The position numbers and the translations under genes were made by a program. 64,000 nt of DNA, from positions 744,001-808,000 of the forward strand of contig NZ_JAUDUY010000001.1 of the NCBI RefSeq assembly GCF_030380815.1. Direction: 5' to 3'. Shown here one piece after another: positions 1-8,961 of the stretch. This stretch comes from Robiginitalea aurantiaca (GTDB lineage: Bacteria > Bacteroidota > Bacteroidia > Flavobacteriales > Flavobacteriaceae). Below the pieces are notes generated by a model. That model searched no databases, was not told where the DNA came from, and worked only from the letters and a program-made list of their open reading frames with translations. Position 1 is the stretch's first letter. Every line of letters begins with the position of its first letter.

Positions 1-142
1 GTGAATCGCTTTTCAATTTTTGTTTTTCGTTGAATTCGAAGAACCTTCATACAATTATTTTGAACGGCAAAGGTTGAAAGAAAAGAAGTGCAAATCAAAT
101 TAGGAATGTTAAAACACATAATTCCAGTTAATTAACAGTGAA

Positions 143-1396
143 TTATGCGAGGACCATCCAGAGGTAATACACGGAGAAAAAGGTCAGGAATACAATTCCC
201 AAATAGGTCAATAGCTGCAATCCCTTTCCGGGATGAAATTCAACAGGGAGATCCTCACTACACACATTTTTGAGGTTCATATACCCTACAAGCGGCGCAA
301 GTACAAAAGAGATAAAGGTCGCCAGGGCAACAAGCGTTCCCATATTCGCGCTAAAAGCAGACAATACGATATAATTCACTGCGGTAAGGATAAGGACGGC
401 GGCCGCATAATGCCACTTCTTGACATAGCGCTTGCGGTCCGGCCTCAGATATTCCAGGACATCCACACTTACGCGGGCAATCGCATCATGGGCTGTCATG
501 CAGGTGCTGAACATCGTGGCAAAAGCGGATACGGCAATAAAGAGGTATGCCCAATCCCCGATATGGATTGTAAAAAGGGAAACCACCTGATCTGCAAAAG
601 TGACGGCCTCTCCGCTTAATACCGTTTGTGTGCCATAGAGGGTGCGGTACCCGATAATCAGGAAAAATACAGCGAGCAGGGCGGTAGTAATATACCCCGT
701 ATTAAACTCCTGCAGGGCCTCTTTCAGTGAGGGTTTGCTCCCCTGGGACTTATATTTTTCCAAACTCCACAAGCTGATCCAACTGCTCGCTTCAACGGCT
801 GTGGGCATCCATCCGATCAGGCTGATTAAAAACAGTATTCCTACGGAGTCGAAAAGGGGAGGAGTTTCAAAGCCCGGTACAGCCTCGACCGATGGTTTAT
901 ACAACACCATCAAAGTAGTGACCAACAGTGCGACGAATAGAATGGTGATCACAAATTTCAAAGTCGTCTCCAGCATTTTATACCTGCCGATGATCAGGAC
1001 GACGGAAATAAAGAGGAAAAGACCGAGTGCAATACCGCTTACGGATACGGCCTTAATCGAAAAGAGATTGGCAAGCAGGCCTGCGGTGACCACATAAAGG
1101 GCCGCCAGAATGGTAAATGTGGTGAAAAGGGTAATGACGGCATAGACCCACATGTATCCTTTCCCCCTCCTGGAATAGCCTTCTATAAGGCTTCTGCCCG
1201 TAACATTGGTATAGCGGATTCCATATTCAAAAAAAGGGTACTTCAGTAGATTTGCCAGCAGAATGGGTATGACCATAATCCAGCCGTAGGTAGCCCCGGC
1301 TTTGGTGGACAGGACCAGATGGGAGGTCCCAATTGCCATACTGGCAAAGAGCAATCCGGGACCTAAGTTCCTCAATAGGGTCTTGAACTTTTGCAT
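143..1396 (-). CDS. Nramp-related transporter lacking the canonical metal motifs
   Basis: A 417-residue polytopic inner-membrane protein with about 11 hydrophobic segments. The start of the protein (GPGLLFASMAIGTSH followed by LVLSTKAGA) lines up with TM1 of Nramp divalent-metal transporters, which is the reason for the family call. The canonical TM1 DPGN is replaced by GTSH (residues 23-26), and the TM6 MPHN-like motif reads MPTA (197-200), so the usual Asp, Asn and His ligands are not present. Family membership is seen; transport of Mn2+/Fe2+ is known for classical members but cannot be assumed here. It starts 34 bp after the SanA-like gene on the same strand, so co-transcription is likely. 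Confidence is high for the fold and low for the substrate. Confidence 0.8.
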   Translation of the reverse strand: MQKFKTLLRNLGPGLLFASMAIGTSHLVLSTKAGATYGWIMVIPILLANLLKYPFFEYGIRYTNVTGRSLIEGYSRRGKGYMWVYAVITLFTTFTILAALYVVTAGLLANLFSIKAVSVSGIALGLFLFISVVLIIGRYKMLETTLKFVITILFVALLVTTLMVLYKPSVEAVPGFETPPLFDSVGILFLISLIGWMPTAVEASSWISLWSLEKYKSQGSKPSLKEALQEFNTGYITTALLAVFFLIIGYRTLYGTQTVLSGEAVTFADQVVSLFTIHIGDWAYLFIAVSAFATMFSTCMTAHDAIARVSVDVLEYLRPDRKRYVKKWHYAAAVLILTAVNYIVLSAFSANMGTLVALATFISFVLAPLVGYMNLKNVCSEDLPVEFHPGKGLQLLTYLGIVFLTFFSVYYLWMVLA

Positions 1397-1430
1397 ACCT
1401 CTTCGGTTTAACAGATTGGATTTTCCCGCT

Positions 1431-2066
1431 TCATTCTATTACAATGCGATTTCCATAGTATTTAGGTTCAGTATTGAATATCAGATCCAAAAACACTTTC
1501 ACCCTGGCAAAATACTCCCTGAATTGCACTTTCATTCCCGGGGACCCGCTGATGTCAGCAGCACTGAAACCAATGGCGTATAAATTTTTTTTTGACGCGA
1601 TAAAAAGGGCGCGTTCGTTGTGGAATTCCTGGGAGATTACCGTGACGGAATCAAGGCCAAATACAATATTCGCCCGGATCATCGAATCCAGGGTTCTAAA
1701 ACCTGCATAATCCAGAAAAATACGGTTTTCGGGGATTCCTCCTGCTATCAGGTCCTTTTTAATGGTATTGGGTTCGTTGTAGTAAATACTGCCGTTATCC
1801 CCACTCACCAGAATGTAGGATACCTTTCCTGCCTTAAAGAGTTGTAAGGCAGCCTCAATCCGGAATTTGTAATAAGGATTGACCCCCCCTCCAACCTGGT
1901 GGCGGGCGGTGCCCAGCACCAACCCTACCTTGTTATACGGAACAGTGTCTATATCCCTGTAAATGCGGTCGGCAGAAGAGAATTCAATGATGTAGTAACA
2001 CCCCGTGAAAATAAGCACGGGCAGCACAACCAGGGCAATTAACCTTTTCCGGATTTTTGTTTTCAT
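1431..2066 (-). CDS. SanA/YdcF-like DUF218 membrane protein
   Basis: The ATG at 2066 (MKTKIRKRLIALVVLP) is chosen because it places a single N-terminal membrane anchor at the start; the longer frame upstream would run across a terminator hairpin. The protein is about 211 residues. The DUF218 core is visible as VGLVLGTARHQVGGGVNPYY, then ILVSGDNG and VTVISQEFHNERALFIA. E. coli SanA and ElyC are DUF218 proteins tied to envelope barrier function and envelope carbon metabolism; the biochemical activity of the family is poorly defined. It lies between a terminator and the Nramp-related gene and probably forms a two-gene unit with the latter. Confidence 0.8.
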   Translation of the reverse strand: MKTKIRKRLIALVVLPVLIFTGCYYIIEFSSADRIYRDIDTVPYNKVGLVLGTARHQVGGGVNPYYKFRIEAALQLFKAGKVSYILVSGDNGSIYYNEPNTIKKDLIAGGIPENRIFLDYAGFRTLDSMIRANIVFGLDSVTVISQEFHNERALFIASKKNLYAIGFSAADISGSPGMKVQFREYFARVKVFLDLIFNTEPKYYGNRIVIE

Positions 2067-2126
2067 CAGCAGGTTGAACCTAAAAACTAAAGGTACATAT
2101 TCCTTGTAAATTGATTTGGAAAAGAA

Positions 2127-2151
2127 AAGACCCCGCAAACTGCGGGGTCTT
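2127..2151 (-). terminator. Intrinsic terminator of the OmpP1-like gene
   Basis: An 11-bp perfect stem (AAGACCCCGCA pairing with TGCGGGGTCTT) closes a 3-nt loop. Read on the minus strand it is followed by a T-rich run (TTTTCTTTTCC). It sits 25 bp after the stop of the OmpP1/FadL gene and 61 bp before the start of the SanA-like gene, so it separates those two transcripts. Confidence 0.85.
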
Positions 2152-2175
2152 TGGTTTGAAGTAAGTTGTTGAAAT

Positions 2176-3480
2176 CTACCAACTGTACTGTGCACCAAAC
2201 ATAAACATAAAGGTTGTCATGTCGTAGGACACTTCACTGCCCGGAATGGCGCCATAAGGTGGAAAGTTTTGTGCAAACTGAGGGTTGAGCAGTGGGCCGG
2301 CTGTGGCGTCCCCGGAGGAACCGAAATGGAACACCCCGTCAATCTCAAAGCGATCACTTACCTCGTATCCCAACCCAAATTGAAAGGCATTCTTAATAAT
2401 AGCCGTGGCGGGGACACTGTAAAAGGCGAGTTGATCCTCTATAGGGTTAGAGCTGTAGGTGTAGCCCAGTCGTAAGGGGAGTCGGTTGATGCCGCTGTAC
2501 TGTACCCCTGCCGAGATGATATTCATGTTTTTCCATCCGAAACCAGCAACAGAGGCCGTTTCCGTCCAGCCTACAGCTGAAAAACCATCTGTGTTTTCAT
2601 AATTGACCAGGCGATAGTCGAGGGCCAGGTCAAAAACACCTGTGGTATACCCGACACCAAAAGAGAGGATGGAAGGATAGTCGAGATTAAATTTATTCGT
2701 GCCAGTAGTGCCATCCAGATAAACGTTGTCGAACTCAAAGTCGCCGAAGGTCTGTGTGGTTTTGTAAGCCGCACCGGCTTTAAACCCAGATCCGGAATCG
2801 TAGAATACGCCAAACTGGGCGCCGAAGCCAAAGGCGCTGGATGCACCATCCGTGCTTGGATACCCTGCCTGGGTAGGATTTGCCGTCGGATTGGGCATCA
2901 GATCCAGGGAGCCGAAATTAAAGGTGGGCTGTACCCCGATGGAAAATTTTTCGGAGAGTTCATACGCATAGGCGGCACCTACCTGAAAGAGGCTGTAATT
3001 CGATTCGACCCGTCCAAAACCGCCCATTTCCTGGGGCATGTTGATGGGGTTGGTGCTGCTCTCGGGGAAGGTTACCCCAAAACCACTGATGCCAAAGGCA
3101 GAAAACCCAAAGTGGTGGCGCGATTCCGATCCGATTTTATAGGAAAGGGCGGGCAGCGGGGACATCCCCCTGTCGTCCTTGGTTGTTCCACTGATTAATC
3201 TCCCGGTTGGTTGCCCTGAGGAATCAAATTCGGGTACCGTAGAGCTCAACTCGGGTGAAGAAAAGAACAAGCCAATATCCAGGCGCACCTGGTCCTGGTC
3301 AAAAGCGGTGATTGCTGCAGGATTCCATTGAAGTGCCCCTGAAATGTCAAGGGGTTGCCCGGTGGCAGCCCCACCCATGGACATGTTTACAGATCCGACA
3401 CCCTGCATGATATGCCCGGCCTGAGAAAACCCAAGGGGGGCAATACATAACAAGAATAAGAAAGTGACTACATTTTTCAT
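2176..3480 (-). CDS. OmpP1/FadL-family outer-membrane transporter
   Basis: A 434-residue protein with a signal peptide (MKNVVTFLFLLCIAPLGFSQ) and then the typical start of the OmpP1/FadL/TodX family: GVGSVNMSMGGAATG and ALQWNPAAI. The rest consists of alternating amphipathic strands ending in an aromatic residue (MFGAQYSW), as expected for a BAM-assembled beta-barrel. Family members carry long-chain fatty acids or other hydrophobic compounds across the outer membrane. The gene is probably monocistronic, given the terminator downstream. The substrate cannot be read from the sequence. Confidence 0.88.
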   Translation of the reverse strand: MKNVVTFLFLLCIAPLGFSQAGHIMQGVGSVNMSMGGAATGQPLDISGALQWNPAAITAFDQDQVRLDIGLFFSSPELSSTVPEFDSSGQPTGRLISGTTKDDRGMSPLPALSYKIGSESRHHFGFSAFGISGFGVTFPESSTNPINMPQEMGGFGRVESNYSLFQVGAAYAYELSEKFSIGVQPTFNFGSLDLMPNPTANPTQAGYPSTDGASSAFGFGAQFGVFYDSGSGFKAGAAYKTTQTFGDFEFDNVYLDGTTGTNKFNLDYPSILSFGVGYTTGVFDLALDYRLVNYENTDGFSAVGWTETASVAGFGWKNMNIISAGVQYSGINRLPLRLGYTYSSNPIEDQLAFYSVPATAIIKNAFQFGLGYEVSDRFEIDGVFHFGSSGDATAGPLLNPQFAQNFPPYGAIPGSEVSYDMTTFMFMFGAQYSW

Positions 3481-3788
3481 ATCGGTAAGGTTTAATATAA
3501 TGTGTTTACAAGAGTATTTAGGCCCAAAGGCCGATGTAGCGAAGAGTGATTGTTATAGCGAAAGTAGGGCAAAGTACGTCCCTCTCTTATGATAAAAATC
3601 ATAGATAGAATTATTATAATACGTACCACAAAAAGGCGCTCGTCCATCTCTCAGATGTGGCGCCCCGCTAAGGATAAAATCGTTTTTCAACAGCTCGAAG
3701 CCCGGGTGATATTCGGTAAAATAGCCCATAGTATATCCAGTATGTAATATTTTTAATATCTTCTCCTATTGATTTTTCAGGGATTTGC
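3481..3788. other. Divergent intergenic region, no gene seen
   Basis: 308 bp between the divergent OmpP1-like and AsmA-like genes. It is AT-rich and must hold both promoters, but I could not place a convincing TTG-N17-23-TAnnTTTG pair on either strand. Short frames here have no recognisable features. Confidence 0.4.
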
Positions 3789-6776
3789 ATGCGCATTTTT
3801 ATGACGGAGCATTCGAGTAAAAAGAGGTGGGTTTTATCGGGAAAAATAGCTGGAGGAATCTTCGTATTCTGGCTTTTGGCCATGGTCTTATTCCCGGTCC
3901 TTTTTCACAATTGGATCTCCCAGAAAGTCACTGACCTAACTTCGGATTACCTCAGCAGTGAACTTCGATTTAAGGATACCCGTGCCACATTTTTTCATCA
4001 CTTTCCCTTCCTGACACTGTCAATGGATGAGGTAGAGCTAAGGGGCTCCGGTCCCTTTGCAGAACAACCCTTTATAAAGGCCGAGACCCTTGTGTTTACC
4101 ATAGGGATCTGGAGATTGCTTTTTACGGATCAGGTGGATATCAAGGAGATCGAACTCAATAATGGGAATGTGTTTTTCAAAACAGATCGTTTCGGACGGC
4201 AGAATTATTCGGTTTTCACCAGCCCGGAGTCCAAGGATCAGGACAGCCTTTCGGAATCCGGGACTGAGGTTTACCTGGACCGAATCCGCATTAACAATAC
4301 GGCAATCGCCTATACGGATGCGCTCCGGAAATTAGATATCCGGACACACGCCCTTGACTACGACGGGGCAGGGAGTTTTATAGAGGGAAAGCTCCAACTG
4401 GGGTCACACCTGGACATCGACAGTGTGGACGTCACTTTTGAGGATGTGAAGTACCTGAAGGGTAAACCTTTAAAGGCTAATTTAACCACCGTCTATAACG
4501 ACAATGATGTTTCCCTTTTATTTGAGAAAAACGACCTGGTGATTAATGAACTGGCACTGAATTATTCCGGTAACCTTGATTTCGACCCCGATGGGTATAG
4601 CTATAAGGTAGACCTGAGTACCGAAGGCAGCCACTTAAAGGAGATCATTTCCCTCCTTCCGGCCAGGTATGTCAGCTGGAGGGATAAGGCAGATATCGAC
4701 GGGCTCCTGGATGCCAAAATCCATCTGAGCGGGCTTAATAATGTGGTCAGGGATACCGCGGAAGCATCCCGGATGGCCGTGGAAATAAATTTCAGGGACG
4801 GGAAGTTGAAGTACCGGGACGCCCCGGTGCCCGTCGAACAGATCTTTCTGGATTTCAATGGCTCCCTGGACAATGGTGTTTTTGAAATCGAGGCCGATAC
4901 CTTGTCCTTCATCCTGGCCGAAGACTTTTCCAGGGGAAATTTTTATGCCAAGGGGCACAAGGATTCCCTTGACCTTAAAACACGTTTGCATGCCCAGCTC
5001 AACCTGCACCTGCTTCAGGAGACCCTGCAACTGCCCGGCATCAATTTTGGGGGTCACCTTAATGCGGATATAACGGCCGAAGGGGTATATGATAAGGTCA
5101 ATACCCATTTCCCGATAACGGATGCAGAATTCATCGTAAAGGACGGCTACCTTCAAACCACTTTTCCGGACCCCATAGAGGACATTTCTATTGATTTTGT
5201 TTTGGAGAATACCGATGGCGCCCTTGACGGGACTTCAGTAATGCTCAAAAACCTGTCGTTCAACTTTGAGGACAATCCTTTTGAGCTCAAAGCGGAATTG
5301 AAAAATTTTGAGATGCTGGATTACGACATCCAGGCCAGGGGATCTCTGGATTTAAACAGCTTCAGCCAGGTCGCTCCCCTGCCTTATATCTCAAGGGCCA
5401 ATGGGTTTGTCCGCCTGGATGCCCGCTTCAAAGGCCATATGGTACCCGGGCCGGAACCGGGTAGTTCCGACCTGAAAGTAGCGTCGAATTCGGGCAAACT
5501 CTTTCTGGAAAATGTGGCACTCAATGTCCAGGAACTTCCGAATCCACTGGAAATCGTCTCCGGGGACTTTACTTTTCAATTGGATAAGCTGGAGTTTTCT
5601 GAATTCCAGATAAAATATGCAGGTAATTCTTCCCTCCTCAATGGGTATTTTACCAATTATCTCAGTTATCTATTGGTGCCCGATGGGATACTGCTTGGCG
5701 ATTTTGACTTTAAGTCGGAGTTTGTAGACCTGGATGCGCTCATACCCAAAAAAGAAGTACCCCCGGAAACCCTGGCCCAGACCCAGACAGATTCGCTTGG
5801 AACGAGGGACGACATTTCAGGGGTGCTGCAGGTACCTGCCAACATCAACTTTAAACTGAATGCGGATATCGATACCCTCAGGCATTTTAAGCTGGATATT
5901 ACGGAATTACGCGGCCAGATCAGTGTCACAGAAGGTGGCTTCGTGTTCAATGATACCCGTATGAATATGGTTGGGGGTACGGCAACGATGAAAGGGTTTT
6001 ACAAGCCTGAAGGAAACGACAGGGCCCTTTTTAACTACAATCTTCAGGGGCAGAATCTGGATGTACATCGCGCCTATGATGAAATAGAGCTCTTTACCGA
6101 CCTCGTGCCGGCTGCCCAGAACGCCAGCGGCATCATTTCACTGGATTATGAAATCAGGGGTAGTATGGACCAGCGCATGAACCCCATATTGCCGTCTCTT
6201 GAAGGCGGGGGGACCCTTACGGTGCACGACGTACAGTTTAAGAATTATAAATTCTTTGGAACCGTTTCCAGGGAAACCCGGCTGGGTGCGCTCAAAGACC
6301 CGAAAATGAAGGAAATTACGGTGCATTCTAATATTGATGACAATCTGCTGGAGCTGAAGCGCTTTAAATTTAAGGTGAAACCCTTCCGCCTCCGGCTGGA
6401 AGGACAGACTACCCTTGACGGGGACATGGACCTACAAATGCGCCTGGGGCTTCCTCCTTTTGGCCTTATCGGAATACCCATAAAAATCACAGGTACTAGT
6501 GACAGTCTGAAGATCAAGATGGGCAGGCGGGAAAAAGACCTGGAGGCCCTGGATTACGACGATGATGAGTTTACCGAGGAAGAGCGCCGGCGGTTCCGGA
6601 TGCTGAGGGATTCAATCACTGAGAATATGGACATTGAAGACATCTATAGTTTTGAAAAGCGTTTGGATACCCTATATTTCCAAAAGGAACCAAAAGTACA
6701 GGACAGCCTTGTGGCACCACGAGATACAGTGACGGCTCCTGCTGAGGCAAAGAGACCTATACCGGATGTACCATAA
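3789..6776 (+). CDS. AsmA-family envelope protein
   Basis: A 995-residue protein with one N-terminal transmembrane helix (about residues 15-37, IFVFWLLAMVLFPVLF) followed by a long beta-rich periplasmic region, the layout of AsmA/TamB-like proteins. The C-terminal AsmA-like signature is seen in the run MQMRLGLPPFGLIGIPI and then IKITGTSDSLKIKMGR. An acidic low-complexity tail follows (DYDDDEFTEEERRR). Proteins of this family form hydrophobic grooves and are thought to bridge lipids between the two membranes. The ATG at 3801 (MTEHSSKK) is an alternative start. The Gfo/Idh/MocA gene follows 30 bp later on the same strand but has no obvious functional link. Confidence 0.85.
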   Translation: MRIFMTEHSSKKRWVLSGKIAGGIFVFWLLAMVLFPVLFHNWISQKVTDLTSDYLSSELRFKDTRATFFHHFPFLTLSMDEVELRGSGPFAEQPFIKAETLVFTIGIWRLLFTDQVDIKEIELNNGNVFFKTDRFGRQNYSVFTSPESKDQDSLSESGTEVYLDRIRINNTAIAYTDALRKLDIRTHALDYDGAGSFIEGKLQLGSHLDIDSVDVTFEDVKYLKGKPLKANLTTVYNDNDVSLLFEKNDLVINELALNYSGNLDFDPDGYSYKVDLSTEGSHLKEIISLLPARYVSWRDKADIDGLLDAKIHLSGLNNVVRDTAEASRMAVEINFRDGKLKYRDAPVPVEQIFLDFNGSLDNGVFEIEADTLSFILAEDFSRGNFYAKGHKDSLDLKTRLHAQLNLHLLQETLQLPGINFGGHLNADITAEGVYDKVNTHFPITDAEFIVKDGYLQTTFPDPIEDISIDFVLENTDGALDGTSVMLKNLSFNFEDNPFELKAELKNFEMLDYDIQARGSLDLNSFSQVAPLPYISRANGFVRLDARFKGHMVPGPEPGSSDLKVASNSGKLFLENVALNVQELPNPLEIVSGDFTFQLDKLEFSEFQIKYAGNSSLLNGYFTNYLSYLLVPDGILLGDFDFKSEFVDLDALIPKKEVPPETLAQTQTDSLGTRDDISGVLQVPANINFKLNADIDTLRHFKLDITELRGQISVTEGGFVFNDTRMNMVGGTATMKGFYKPEGNDRALFNYNLQGQNLDVHRAYDEIELFTDLVPAAQNASGIISLDYEIRGSMDQRMNPILPSLEGGGTLTVHDVQFKNYKFFGTVSRETRLGALKDPKMKEITVHSNIDDNLLELKRFKFKVKPFRLRLEGQTTLDGDMDLQMRLGLPPFGLIGIPIKITGTSDSLKIKMGRREKDLEALDYDDDEFTEEERRRFRMLRDSITENMDIEDIYSFEKRLDTLYFQKEPKVQDSLVAPRDTVTAPAEAKRPIPDVP

Positions 6777-6806
6777 TTAAGAGTTAAAAGCAGCGTAAGA
6801 TAAGAT

Positions 6807-8141
6807 ATGAAAAAAAGGGAATTTTTAAAGAAAAGCAGTCTTGGGGCATTTGGAGTTTTACTGGCGCCACAGCTCCTAGGGGCTTTAGAGACGGGATACC
6901 AAAGGCGCCTTAGGACCGCTCATATCGGGGTTGGGAATATGGGGGGTGAGGATCTCAAAGCCATCGCTTCTCACAATATGGTGGATGTGGTGGCCCTGTG
7001 CGATGTGGATTCCGAATACCTGAAAGCAGCAGCCGAAAGCTACCCTGACGCACGGACATTTTCGGATTACCGCATTATGCTCACCGAAATGGGGGATGGT
7101 ATTGACGCGGTCATCGTTTCCACCCCGGACCACACGCATGCCCCGGCTTCCCTGCTGGCCATGGAACTCGACAAAGCCGTGTATTGTCAAAAGCCGCTGG
7201 CCCATAGGGTAGAGGAGGTGCGCGCCATGAAAAAGCTGGCTGAAGCAAAAAACCTCACAACCCAGATGGGAATTCAGGTACATTCTTTTTACGATTATAA
7301 GCTGGCGACTTTGCTCATTCAGTCCGGTATTATTGGAAAAGTACATACGGTACGGGCCTGGTCTCCGAAAAACTGGGGCTTCGATGGGCCAGCTCCAGAA
7401 GGGTCTGATGCCGTGCCCGCAAACCTGGACTGGAACCTATGGTTGGGAACTGCCTCTAGGCGGCCTTTTAAAAAGAATTTTTATCACCCTGGAAACTGGA
7501 GGAAGCTTCTGGACTATGGCTGTGGTACCCTCGGGGATATGGGCGTTCATATTTTCGATACCCCGTACAATGCACTTGCCCTGGATGTCCCGAAAACGAT
7601 CACAAATAATTGCCGTCCTCCAAATGGCTTTGGGCATCCGGAGCGCAATGAAGTTACCTATGAATTCCCGGGCACAGCGTATACGGGCGAATCCCTTACC
7701 TGGATTTGGTCCGACGGCCCAGGAGCTCCTGACTCCCATCCCGACCTGAAATTACCTGAGGAGGAGCCGCTTCACGATCAGGGTGCTATGTTTATTGGAG
7801 AAACCGGAAGGCTCTATCTGCCTCATTTTGAAATGCTCCCCCGCCATATTGTCGATGGGAGCTATGTCGATATAGATGTCGAACGCTTCAAGCTCGGTCA
7901 GCCTGTTCGGGATTACGAAAGTGAAGGAAGGAAACACTACCATGAATTTGTGGATGCCTGCCTGGGTAAAGACGAATGTTCAGCGCCGTTTTCCTATTCT
8001 GCCCGGCTCACAGAAACCATTCTGCTCGGCGTAATTGCCGGCAGGTTTCCCGGGAAGACCCTGAACTGGGATGCGAAGTCGGCACGTTTCCAGGAGGAGG
8101 AAGCCAATGCGTTCCTGGGAAGTACGTACAGGAAATTCTGA
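6807..8141 (+). CDS. Exported Gfo/Idh/MocA-family oxidoreductase
   Basis: 444 residues. The N-terminus (MKKREFLKKSSLGAFGVLLAP) is Tat-like, with KR in place of RR. The NAD(P)-binding Rossmann fold follows with GVGNMGG and VALCDVD. The second landmark is VSTPDHTHAP, then CQKPLAH, the family's EKP motif with Gln in place of Glu. The C-terminal substrate domain carries DMGVHIFD. Family members oxidise or rearrange sugars with a bound nicotinamide cofactor. A DUF1080 gene lies about 0.8 kb downstream; such oxidoreductases and DUF1080 proteins cooperate in 3-keto-glycoside breakdown in Bacteroidota, which is the likeliest context (inference). Confidence 0.88.
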   Translation: MKKREFLKKSSLGAFGVLLAPQLLGALETGYQRRLRTAHIGVGNMGGEDLKAIASHNMVDVVALCDVDSEYLKAAAESYPDARTFSDYRIMLTEMGDGIDAVIVSTPDHTHAPASLLAMELDKAVYCQKPLAHRVEEVRAMKKLAEAKNLTTQMGIQVHSFYDYKLATLLIQSGIIGKVHTVRAWSPKNWGFDGPAPEGSDAVPANLDWNLWLGTASRRPFKKNFYHPGNWRKLLDYGCGTLGDMGVHIFDTPYNALALDVPKTITNNCRPPNGFGHPERNEVTYEFPGTAYTGESLTWIWSDGPGAPDSHPDLKLPEEEPLHDQGAMFIGETGRLYLPHFEMLPRHIVDGSYVDIDVERFKLGQPVRDYESEGRKHYHEFVDACLGKDECSAPFSYSARLTETILLGVIAGRFPGKTLNWDAKSARFQEEEANAFLGSTYRKF

Positions 8142-8162
8142 ATACCTTTCTGACAGGGTTAT

Positions 8163-8193
8163 TTGATTTTTCCCCAAGGGTCAAATACCTTTA
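8163..8193 (+). promoter_or_regulatory. Bacteroidota-type promoter candidate for the K+ channel
   Basis: TTG at 8163-8165, then a 20-nt spacer, then TACCTTTA at 8186-8193. This matches the Bacteroidota consensus TTG-N17-23-TAnnTTTG at all positions but the last. It lies 24 bp before the channel start codon, so the channel and the DUF1080 gene could be transcribed independently of the oxidoreductase. Confidence 0.5.
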
Positions 8194-8217
8194 AGCAGTT
8201 AAAACACCGTCCGAAAT

Positions 8218-8961
8218 ATGAGAACCTGGCTCTGGAATATACTGGAGGACAACACGACCCGTAAAGGCCGGATATTCGACAACATCATACAGGGGCTGAT
8301 CATGCTCTCCCTAATTGGGTTTGCCGTGGAAACCCTCCCTGATCTATCAGATCAGGCCCGGCATTTTCTCTATAATTTTGAATTGTTCTGTGTCGTGGTG
8401 TTTACCATCGAATATGTCCTGAGGATCTACGTGGCCAAGAAGCCCCTGAAATATATCTTTAGTTTTTACGGCATCGTGGACCTTTTGGCCATCCTGCCGT
8501 TTTACCTTAGTACGACCCTGGACCTCAGGGCCCTGCGTTCCTTCAGGATTCTAAGGCTGTTCCGGGCATTTAAGCTCGTTCGTTACAACAAGGCCCTGAA
8601 GCGCTTCCATGTGGCTGCACATCTGGTCAAAGAGGAAATCGTCCTGTTTTTTATCATTACCCTGATCCTGATCTACCTGACTTCTGCCGGGATTTACTTT
8701 TTTGAGAACGAGGCCCAACCGGATTCCTTTGCCTCAATATTCCACAGCTTCTGGTGGGCCATTGTCACCCTGACTACTGTTGGCTACGGGGATGTATTCC
8801 CGGTTACGATCGGAGGCAAAATATTTACATTTTTTGTGCTGATCATCGGGGTGGGAATCGTCACGGTTCCGGCCGGGCTGGTCGCCTCTGCACTATCAAG
8901 GGCCCGTGAAATCGAGGAGCATAAAGACGAAGGCAAACAGACATCTGATACGAAAAAATGA
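8218..8961 (+). CDS. Voltage-gated potassium channel subunit
   Basis: 247 residues with six transmembrane segments. The S4 voltage sensor is clear at about residues 104-122: Arg at regular spacing in RALRSFRILRLFRAFK. The selectivity filter is TVGYGD (187-192), flanked by the pore helix FWWAIVTLTT and the S6 helix. This is the KvAP/Kv-like 6TM class and would work as a tetramer in the inner membrane, passing K+. A short charged cytosolic tail follows S6 (REIEEHKDEGKQ). Its stop overlaps the next start (ATGA), so translation is coupled to the DUF1080 lipoprotein. Confidence 0.93.
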   Translation: MRTWLWNILEDNTTRKGRIFDNIIQGLIMLSLIGFAVETLPDLSDQARHFLYNFELFCVVVFTIEYVLRIYVAKKPLKYIFSFYGIVDLLAILPFYLSTTLDLRALRSFRILRLFRAFKLVRYNKALKRFHVAAHLVKEEIVLFFIITLILIYLTSAGIYFFENEAQPDSFASIFHSFWWAIVTLTTVGYGDVFPVTIGGKIFTFFVLIIGVGIVTVPAGLVASALSRAREIEEHKDEGKQTSDTKK

